Positions 16,570-22,020 of a stretch of 22,020 nucleotides of DNA are shown piece after piece. The notes under the pieces were generated by a model, which was not told the origin of the DNA, made no database searches, and saw nothing but the letters and a program-made list of their open reading frames with translations. Origin of the DNA: DATDPY01 sp964395765 (GTDB lineage Bacteria; Bacteroidota; Bacteroidia; Cytophagales; Cyclobacteriaceae); NCBI GenBank assembly GCA_964395765.1, contig CAYNCU010000044.1, forward strand, positions 1-22,020. The letters are read 5' to 3'. How positions within the stretch are numbered: position 1 is the stretch's first letter; each line of letters starts with the position of its first letter. A program made the translations under genes and the position numbers.

Positions 16570-17499
16570 TTATTTCGGATGCGGTTCATTAATTTCTGCC
16601 TCCGGTGAGGATGATCGACGGCCTTCATCATAAGAGATCAACAGGATAGCGGTAATTGCCATGATCATTCCAAGTCCGTTGGCAAGGATCGGGAGTTGTT
16701 GGTAGATCAATAATGAAATGACGATCGTAATGACCGGGTATAATCCGTTGATAATGGGAGCAACAATGATTGCTTTACCTTCCTTGAATGAATAGACAAA
16801 GAAAAGTACTCCCACGGTGTTCAGTAACTGGATGAAAATGCTGAGGTAAGGTCCCCGGAAACCCCAGTTGATCGGTTGGCTGAAATCGGTAAGCATAATG
16901 GCAAACGGAATAATTATTTGTAAGGTAAGGGCCAGGTAAAAGAACATACTGTCTTCATCCATTTCTTTTGTGGAGGCTTTGATGACGTAAGCCTGGACTC
17001 CCCATAGTCCAAAAATGATGATGGCTAACCATAGCCAAAGGAGGTTGGTAATGGGCCCGGAATTGGCTTTCTGAACCGACATCAGGAAAATTGAAACAAG
17101 CGCTAATAATATGCCTGTTTTTCCAAGGGAGCCTGTCTTTTCCTTTAAAAGGATAAATGACATGATCACGGTTATCGCAGGCGATAGGGATATGATCGGA
17201 AATATCAGGTAGGGGGGGCCGGACTTGAGGGCAACAAATAATAATAGTTGACCTCCGGCGCCTGTAAATCCTGCAGCCAGGCCATAGCCGATTGCCTTCC
17301 AGGTATGAACGGGGCGCCAATGGATTTTTTTGAGTGAGATCAAGGCCACGGGAATTATGGTCAGCGCATTAATGACGTAGATGAGGGTTGTGGGGAAAGG
17401 CGGAGTAATATATTTGGCTGGATAATCTGAAATGGCTCCCCAAACTCCCCATAATGCGGCCGTAATAATCGAATAAACTAACCAACGTGGCATTTTCAT
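16570..17499 (-). CDS. DMT-superfamily transporter, EamA family
   Basis: A 309-residue membrane protein with about ten hydrophobic segments arranged as two EamA repeats (about 8-142 and 155-290). The repeats start with ITAALWGVWGAISDYPAKY and LAIIIFGLWGVQAYVIKAS, both with the W-G motif typical of EamA first helices. The ends LSPAITVIMSFILLKEKTG and NGLYPVITIVISLLIYQQL are the usual P-x-x-[TS]-x-x-x-S/x-x-L helix pair before a charged loop. The C-terminal tail (EGRRSSSPEAEINEPHPK) is hydrophilic. Family members export or import small metabolites such as amino acids, nucleosides or sugars; the substrate is unknown here. The ATG at 17499 is followed by a second Met two codons on, either could serve. 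The gene is divergent from the YbjJ-like MFS gene, with a palindromic intergenic region between. Confidence 0.88.
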   Translation of the reverse strand: MKMPRWLVYSIITAALWGVWGAISDYPAKYITPPFPTTLIYVINALTIIPVALISLKKIHWRPVHTWKAIGYGLAAGFTGAGGQLLLFVALKSGPPYLIFPIISLSPAITVIMSFILLKEKTGSLGKTGILLALVSIFLMSVQKANSGPITNLLWLWLAIIIFGLWGVQAYVIKASTKEMDEDSMFFYLALTLQIIIPFAIMLTDFSQPINWGFRGPYLSIFIQLLNTVGVLFFVYSFKEGKAIIVAPIINGLYPVITIVISLLIYQQLPILANGLGMIMAITAILLISYDEGRRSSSPEAEINEPHPK

Positions 17500-17518
17500 A
17501 ATTCTATGTATTTAAAAG

Positions 17519-17613
17519 TTTTAAGGGTCATAAAAATTTTCTGACTTTTAAAAGTCAGAAATTAATTGCTATGTAGAAAGAGTTTAAGCGATAAATTTTT
17601 ATGAACCTTTAAA
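17519..17613. promoter_or_regulatory. Nested inverted repeats between divergent transporter genes
   Basis: The inner element is a perfect 24-bp palindrome at 17538-17561 (half-site TTTCTGACTTTT). It is enclosed by outer arms at 17519-17540 and 17592-17613 that pair at 19 of 22 positions, sharing the core AAATTTTTATGA-n-CC read outward. Each outer arm therefore presents the same sequence towards the gene on its side, ending 19 bp from the EamA start and 44 bp from the MFS start. A shared operator or activator site for both genes is the simplest reading. A small inverted-repeat element is possible, but I see no clear target-site duplication. Confidence 0.55.
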
Positions 17614-17657
17614 TTATTATCATTGCGGGTTGATAACCGAATACAATAAATAACAGA

Positions 17658-18964
17658 ATGATCCGGAACCTGAGACAATTATTTTCAGATCCAAAGGCCC
17701 GCTCGGTGGGTTTGATTTTTGCATTGAACAGTTTTATGTTCGGGTCATGGGTGACCCATCTCCCTGAAATTAAGGCACATCTGGTCTTATCCGACGGGCA
17801 GGTCGGCCTGGCATTGTTGGGCGTTCCCTTAGGGTCGATTATTTCGATGCCATTTATGGGATGGATCATTCATCACCTGAATTCGGGAAAGACTACCTTA
17901 TTCTATGCCCTCTTTTTTTGTATTATATCAACCTTACCAATCCTGGCTCCTTCTTATCTCACCTTTTTCCTGGCCTTATTATTTGTTGGCCTATCTTCCG
18001 GATCCCTGGATATCGCAATGAATGCAGCGGCGGCCTCCGTCGAAAAGCATTCCCCCATTCGGATCATGTCGAGTTGCCATGGCATGTGGAGCTCCGGCGG
18101 AATGCTGGGCGCCGGACTGACAAGCCTTTTCATCGGTTTACATGTAAATCCCGTCACTCATATTTTGATTCTGGCAATTGTACTCATTGTAGTCGTTATC
18201 TTTCTGGCCCCGGAGCTTCTCTCAATCCATGATGAAAAAGATGAAAAGGTTATTGTCTTTTCGTTACCCACTGGCGTTCTTACCGGCCTTGCCATTATTG
18301 GTTTTTGTATTATGATGGGAGAGGGGGTGGTGTATGACTGGTCATCCATATACCTGAAAGATACCCTGATGGCCAGCGCATTTTATTCGGGATTAGGCTA
18401 TGCCGGTTTTTCTTTATCCATGGCAATAGGCCGGTTTTATGGCGATGTGCTGATCCATTCCTGGGGACCTAAACGGCTGGTGATCACTGGCGCTATTATT
18501 TCATTTGCAGGAATATTAATTGCCTTGCTTTTTCAGCAACCCCCGGTCGTGGTTGGAGGGTTTACCCTTGCAGGCCTGGGTTATTCCTGCCTGGTTCCAT
18601 CGGTTTATATTTCAGCCTCCAGAATGCCCGGCGGATCAGCGGGTTCCAACCTGGCAGCCGTGGCCAGTATGGGNNNNNNNNNNNNNNNNNNNNNNNNNNN
18701 NNNNNNNNNNNNNNNNNNNNNNNNNNNNNNNNNNNNNNNNNNNNNNNNNNNNNNNNNNNNNNNNNNNNNNNNNCCAGAATGCCCGGCGGATCAGCGGGTT
18801 CCAACCTGGCAGCCGTGGCCAGTATGGGTTACTTCGGATTGCTTGCCGGGCCTCCCCTGATCGGGTTGATAGCGGAACATGCAGGATTGACAGTGGCTAT
18901 CGGGATTATACTTATGCTGATGGTGATAGTAATTATATTATCAGGAAGAATAAGATTCGGATAA
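17658..18964 (+). CDS. MFS transporter, YbjJ-like, interrupted by an assembly gap
   Basis: A major facilitator carrier that begins MIRNLRQLFSDPKARSVGLIF, with about 12 hydrophobic segments. Resemblance to the YbjJ/FucP-like branch rests on FALNSFMFGSWVTHLPEIK at TM1, LDIAMNAAAASVEK near TM4-5 and IMSSCHGMWSSGGMLGAG after it. The substrate is unknown. The frame reaches 18673, where 100 N's begin. After them the same 55 bp recur and the coding sequence continues in another frame to the TAA at 18962-18964 (ending IILSGRIRFG). If the repeated 55 bp are merged and the N's removed, 17658-18673 joins 18829-18964 in one open frame of 383 residues, the normal length of the family. The gene is therefore most likely intact and only looks broken in this assembly. 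It is divergent from the EamA gene. Confidence 0.85.
18619..18673. repeat. Left copy of the 55-bp overlap next to the assembly gap
   Basis: This 55-bp segment (starting CCAGAATGCCCGGCGG and ending CAGTATGGG) is identical to 18774-18828 on the other side of the gap. It encodes SRMPGGSAGSNLAAVASMG of the MFS protein. The two copies are probably one genomic segment seen at the ends of two contigs. Confidence 0.92.
18674..18773. other. Assembly gap of exactly 100 N
   Basis: A block of 100 undetermined bases, the default length used for scaffold gaps of unknown size. Because identical 55-bp sequences abut it on both sides and the reading frame closes perfectly after merging them, the true gap length is probably negative (contigs overlap) and no sequence is missing. 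Confidence 0.97.
18774..18828. repeat. Right copy of the 55-bp overlap next to the assembly gap
   Basis: Identical to 18619-18673. After it the unique sequence TTACTTCGGATTGC continues the MFS gene. Confidence 0.92.
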
Positions 18965-18983
18965 CAGAATGTCGTGTGAATAC

Positions 18984-19008
18984 GAGACCCCGATGTAAGC
19001 GGGGCTGA
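18984..19008. repeat. Small GC hairpin, REP-like or weak terminator
   Basis: CCCCG (18988-18992) pairs with CGGGG (19000-19004) around a 7-nt loop, preceded by GAGA and followed by CTGAAAT twice and then a TTTT. It lies 20 bp after the MFS stop, so it could end that transcript, though the stem is short and no T-run follows directly. Its frame, gaga-yCCCG...CGGG-n-tga, recalls the REP-like element at 1549-1576. Confidence 0.4.
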
Positions 19009-19070
19009 AATCTGAAATTTTGATTCTGGACAACAAATTTGAAATATATTATCCTTTGAATATTTTCTAC

Positions 19071-19110
19071 TAATTAACTAATTAACCAATTAACCAGTTA
19101 ACCAGTGAAA
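19071..19110. repeat. 8-bp tandem repeat (TAATTAAC-type, five units)
   Basis: Consecutive octamers TAATTAAC, TAATTAAC, CAATTAAC, CAGTTAAC and CAGTGAAA drift gradually away from the first. It lies in the convergent intergenic region between the MFS and MarC genes. The following stretch 19132-19185 is GC-richer, with an imperfect palindrome around GAAGCTTC (CCGCTGAAGCTTCGGC), and looks like another dispersed repeat. I see no gene in 18965-19200. Confidence 0.75.
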
Positions 19111-19200
19111 CCAGCAACATGTCTTCGATAAATCTTACGCCTCCGCTGAAGCTTCGGCTGTACGCGGACGGTTAGCGAAGCAAGTAAAACGTTCAAAGAA

Positions 19201-19824
19201 TTATAGATTAAAAGCAATCCTGATCCCTTCAATAGTCATTTCAGTTCCCATGATAGCAAGGATGAGGCCCATGATTTTCCCAATCACGGTGATCAGATTT
19301 TTTCCTATTTTCCTGACGATCAGGTCGCTCAGAGAAAAGGCAAGGTAGGTTAAGTATACCATGATCCCGAAAATAAGGATCACTATCCCGATGTGTAGAA
19401 ATCCGCCATGGGTAACATTGTTCATTGCCGTGACGATTGTTCCCGGGCCGGCGAGAATGGGTATGGCAAGAGGGGAGATGGCAACGCCGTCATCCAACTC
19501 CACATCTTCCTGGTGATGTATTTTGGATTTTTTAGACTGCAGCATTTCAAAGCCCACATAAAAAATGAGAATACCTCCCGTGATTTTAAAGGCCGGAATG
19601 GTGATGCCGAAAAGCTGGAAAATATATTTCCCCAGGATCAGGAAGAAGAGGACAATAATAAATGCCGTAATGCAGGATACTTTGGCAATTCTTTTTTTGG
19701 TGGCTTCATCGCGGTCTCCCACCAGTCCCAGGAAAACCGGGGTATTGGCGATGGGATTCATGATAGCAAAAAATCCCGTAAACACCGACAAGGCAAAAAT
19801 GAAAATGTTATTGGTCATCAGCAA
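19201..19824 (-). CDS. MarC-family integral membrane protein
   Basis: A 207-residue protein with about six hydrophobic segments. NNIFIFALSVFTGFFAIMNPIANTPVFLGL at the N terminus carries the family's N-P motif. ITGGILIFYVGFEML lies near residue 90 and SPLAIPILAGPGTIVTAM near 115-132, the second conserved block (P-L-A-x-P-x-L-x-G-P-G-T). The family (MarC/YchE/YhgN, UPF0056) is widespread, and its transport role is not settled. The old link with multiple antibiotic resistance of MarC was not upheld, as far as I recall. A hydrophilic loop (QSKKSKIHHQEDVELDDG) separates the two halves. The ATG at 19824 is followed by another at 19818; either could be used. It lies 46 bp after the ABC permease gene on the same strand and may belong to that transcription unit. 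Confidence 0.92.
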   Translation of the reverse strand: MLMTNNIFIFALSVFTGFFAIMNPIANTPVFLGLVGDRDEATKKRIAKVSCITAFIIVLFFLILGKYIFQLFGITIPAFKITGGILIFYVGFEMLQSKKSKIHHQEDVELDDGVAISPLAIPILAGPGTIVTAMNNVTHGGFLHIGIVILIFGIMVYLTYLAFSLSDLIVRKIGKNLITVIGKIMGLILAIMGTEMTIEGIRIAFNL

Positions 19825-19870
19825 TAAACAATTTTAAATTATATTCTATGAAATACAAATTCCATAAAGG

Positions 19871-21001
19871 CTAATACCACTTGAAAAATTTAAGTCCGAT
19901 TGAAAACAGCACCACGCCGAAAGCGGTAAGGATTAGGGAAGGAACAGCGATTTTAGAGAAGCCCGCACCTTCAATGAATACGCTGCGGATTCCGTCGGCA
20001 AATAAGGTTAGCGGTAATTTCTGGATGTAAGGGATAGCCCAATCGGGGAAATTATAATAACTGAAGAAAACGCCGGACAATACAAACATCGGAATGGTAA
20101 CGGCATTAATGAAACCATTCCCGATTTCGGTTTTATCCGTCCGGCAGGACAGCGTAACAGAGAGACCTGCAAAAGCGATATTCCCGGCCAGGAAAAGGAC
20201 AAGCAGGGCCCAGATATTCCCCTGAATGGAAACATGGAAAGCCCAGATTGCAAAAAGAGTAAGCAGGAAGGATTCAACAAAATTCATAAAAACCCGGACC
20301 GTAATCAGGGAGATCAGGAAGTTGGAGCGTTTCATTGGGGTTGCCACCATTCTGCGAAGTAATTTTTTGGATCTTTTTTCGATGGTGGTATAGCAGACGC
20401 CCCAGAGGCAGGCCGACATGGCTCCCATGGCGATTAAGCCCGGGATCAGGAAGTCGATATACCGCGTGCCGACCAGGGTAAGTGGCTTAATCGACTGGCT
20501 GGATTCGATGGTCTTGATCTGGTTTTTCCCGAAGATGGAAGAAAGTTTCAGGAAAATAAGCTGTGCATCCGGATTCAGCGGATCGAAATGATAATCCACA
20601 TGACCGTTTTTTGCATCCATGATTACGGAAATAATGCCCCGCTTTAAAAGGATAATAGCATTATCCCAGGTTTCCTTCTGGAAGATTAAAGTGGTATTTC
20701 CCAGTTGCTTATCCGGGATTATGATTCTTTGCGACCCGCTGACATGGTAGGACGTGTCAGCATGCAAATCTATAAACGATTCAATCCTTGAGGAGCTGTC
20801 GGAAATGCTTCCGGGAGTATTTTCAACCAAAGCGATCTTCCTGATAATATCCGATTTTTTGGTAAAAGCGGCTCCCAAACCCAACGACATGAGAATCGGG
20901 AAAATAATTCCCCAGAAGAGAACGGCAGGCTCCCTCAGCAACTCCTTAAGATGAGCCATGATGAGTGCTACCAGTTCGTTATACTTCACGGCATTATTCA
21001 T
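19871..21001 (-). CDS. ABC-2 type transporter permease
   Basis: A 376-residue membrane subunit of an ABC exporter. TM1 is at about 25-45 (AVLFWGIIFPILMSLGLGAAF), after a short amphipathic N terminus. A large extracytoplasmic domain follows (about 46-180), then five further segments at about 185-207, 235-256, 263-287, 297-316 and 352-372. This single-TM / large-loop / five-TM plan is typical of ABC2_membrane_3 (YhfE/YbhR-like) permeases. PMFVLSGVFFSYYNFPDW is the conserved re-entrant region before the last segment, and LPLTLFADGIRSVF follows as in other drug/lipid-type ABC-2 exporters. Its ATG lies within the ATPase gene (8-bp overlap), which implies translational coupling and a partnership with that ATPase. 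The substrate is unknown. Confidence 0.92.
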   Translation of the reverse strand: MNNAVKYNELVALIMAHLKELLREPAVLFWGIIFPILMSLGLGAAFTKKSDIIRKIALVENTPGSISDSSSRIESFIDLHADTSYHVSGSQRIIIPDKQLGNTTLIFQKETWDNAIILLKRGIISVIMDAKNGHVDYHFDPLNPDAQLIFLKLSSIFGKNQIKTIESSQSIKPLTLVGTRYIDFLIPGLIAMGAMSACLWGVCYTTIEKRSKKLLRRMVATPMKRSNFLISLITVRVFMNFVESFLLTLFAIWAFHVSIQGNIWALLVLFLAGNIAFAGLSVTLSCRTDKTEIGNGFINAVTIPMFVLSGVFFSYYNFPDWAIPYIQKLPLTLFADGIRSVFIEGAGFSKIAVPSLILTAFGVVLFSIGLKFFKWY

Positions 21002-21968
21002 TGAGGGCCCTCCCTGTCAGGGCAATAAAAAGATCGTCCAGCGTTTTACGCCTGAACTCAAGATTCTTGATTTTAATATTTTTCTTTTGCAGGATATCAA
21101 GAAAAACCGGCAGTTCTTTTTCCACCCGGTTAATCGTCAACGATCCTTTTCCCTCCTTACCATCCCAGTGGATTTTGTAGGGCAGATCATGAAATGAGAA
21201 TTCCCCATCCATCACGGAATCCAGGGTAAATTCGACCAGCTTTTCTCCGTCGAATTCATTCAACAGATTTTCCCGGCTGCCTTCCTGTAATATTTTACCA
21301 TGATCTATGATAATTATGTATTCACATAGCTGTTCCGCCTCCTCCATATAATGGGTAGTAAGGATCAGAGAAGTTCCGCTGAATTCCTTCAGTTTGCGGA
21401 GGATCTGCCATACCTCCCTTCTTGCATTGGGATCAAGCCCGGTGGTCGGTTCGTCAAGTAAGAGGATTTTCGGTTTATTGAGCAGCGAAATTCCCAGGGC
21501 GAGGCGTTGTCGCTGTCCACCCGATAAGTGGACCACATAACTTTTTCTTTTCTCTACGAGGCCTGTCAGCTCCATTACCTCTGATGCCCGTTCCTTCCCC
21601 AGGTTATAAAAACTTGCGAACAGCATGAACGTTTCCCAGACCGTCAGCTTGTCAATAAAATAGGTTTCCTGCAATGATAAACCAATGATCTTCCTGAGTT
21701 CATGTTCATGGCCGTTCCATTTTTTGCCCATGAGGAGGATCTCGCCAGTGTCCGGTTGTTGAATTCCTTCGATCATTTCGACTAGTGTCGTTTTCCCGGC
21801 GCCGTTAGGTCCGAGTAAACCCACAAACTGGCCCGGCATGATTTTAAGGTTAATCCCCTGCACAGCATGAACCGTTTTAAAAGATTTATGGACATCTTTT
21901 ACTTCTATGGCGGGCAATATTTCTTTATCCTTTTCGGCCACTGTTATGGTATGGGATTGAATGGCCAA
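20994..21968 (-). CDS. ABC transporter ATP-binding subunit (ABC-2 exporter)
   Basis: A 324-residue nucleotide-binding subunit. Walker A is GPNGAGKT (53-60), the Q-loop glutamine is Q100, the signature is LSGGQ (148-152), Walker B is ILLLDEP (168-174, catalytic E173) and the switch His is H206, so ATPase function should be intact. A C-terminal extension of about 85 residues (DGEKLVEFTLDS...KNIKIKNLEFRRKTLDDLFIALTGR) is the accessory domain usual for CcmA/DrrA-type ATPases paired with ABC-2 permeases. There is no ATG at the N terminus: the frame opens after a TGA with a TTG at 21968. A GTG at 21941 is an alternative start that would remove nine residues and still precede the first strand. Between 21969 and 22020 I see no further feature. 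Confidence 0.93.
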   Translation of the reverse strand: MAIQSHTITVAEKDKEILPAIEVKDVHKSFKTVHAVQGINLKIMPGQFVGLLGPNGAGKTTLVEMIEGIQQPDTGEILLMGKKWNGHEHELRKIIGLSLQETYFIDKLTVWETFMLFASFYNLGKERASEVMELTGLVEKRKSYVVHLSGGQRQRLALGISLLNKPKILLLDEPTTGLDPNARREVWQILRKLKEFSGTSLILTTHYMEEAEQLCEYIIIIDHGKILQEGSRENLLNEFDGEKLVEFTLDSVMDGEFSFHDLPYKIHWDGKEGKGSLTINRVEKELPVFLDILQKKNIKIKNLEFRRKTLDDLFIALTGRALNE

Positions 21969-22020
21969 AAATAGCCTAATTCATTTTGCAGGTAAAGGAA
22001 GTCGGTTGAAATATTTGGAT

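Noticed and set aside
17519..17613. The nested inverted repeats as a transcription terminator
   Set aside because: The region lies between two divergently transcribed genes, where no transcript should end, and the stems are A/T-rich with little GC core.
18619..18828. A genuine tandem duplication within the MFS gene
   Set aside because: The copies are identical, abut an arbitrary 100-N block and would break the gene. An unmerged contig overlap explains all of this more simply.
18520..19008. A second open frame spanning the N block and extending past the MFS stop
   Set aside because: It exists only because the 100 N's contain no stop codons. On both sides it is an out-of-frame reading of the MFS gene and its downstream DNA.

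Overview
The window looks like chromosomal DNA from a member of the Bacteroidota, probably an environmental genome reconstructed from a metagenome. The evidence is threefold. Gene starts lack clear Shine-Dalgarno sequences and lie in A/T-rich leaders. One promoter matches the Bacteroidota TTTG-N20-TAnnTTTG type. Several secreted proteins have short signal peptides cleaved just before Gln, and the TetR-TolC-HlyD-RND gene order is common in this phylum. A 100-N scaffold gap at 18674-18773, with the same 55 bp on both sides, shows that this is a draft assembly. I see no tRNA, rRNA, CRISPR array, transposase, integrase or phage gene.

Layout. (1) 1-1436, plus strand: the 3' part of a short-chain dehydrogenase/reductase and a class I SAM-dependent methyltransferase. 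(2) 1437-1677: a convergent intergenic region with a strong bidirectional terminator and three other hairpins, one of them REP-like. (3) 1678-13888, minus strand: seven genes that encode two complete tripartite RND efflux systems. In transcription order these are TolC-HlyD-RND (system 2, CusA/CzcA-leaning pump), then a TetR regulator, then TolC-HlyD-RND (system 1, AcrB-like pump with extra membrane segments). (4) 14022-14507, minus strand: a small lipocalin-like lipoprotein. (5) 14642-15976, plus strand: an MFS transporter that resembles animal MFSD1, followed by a nested minisatellite of 38/39-bp units. (6) 16570-18964: divergent DMT/EamA and MFS (YbjJ-like) transporters around an intergenic region with a 24-bp perfect palindrome inside a 22-bp inverted repeat; the MFS gene is interrupted by the assembly gap. 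(7) 18965-19200: a second convergent intergenic region with a small GC hairpin, an 8-bp tandem repeat and a GC-rich repeat-like stretch. (8) 19201-21968, minus strand: ABC-2 ATPase, permease and a MarC-family membrane protein, plausibly one transcription unit.

The theme is membrane transport: two RND systems, one ABC exporter, two MFS carriers, one DMT carrier and one MarC protein. Each RND set supplies the outer-membrane channel, the periplasmic adaptor (a lipoprotein in both cases) and the inner-membrane pump. The TetR protein probably controls at least system 1, and a dyad between tetR and its tolC is a candidate operator. I found no convincing undescribed multi-gene system. The observations most worth following are the mixed charged residues of the second RND pump, its adaptor with almost no hairpin, the nested palindromic intergenic region, the apparently leaderless tetR, the nested minisatellite and the assembly-gap artefact.
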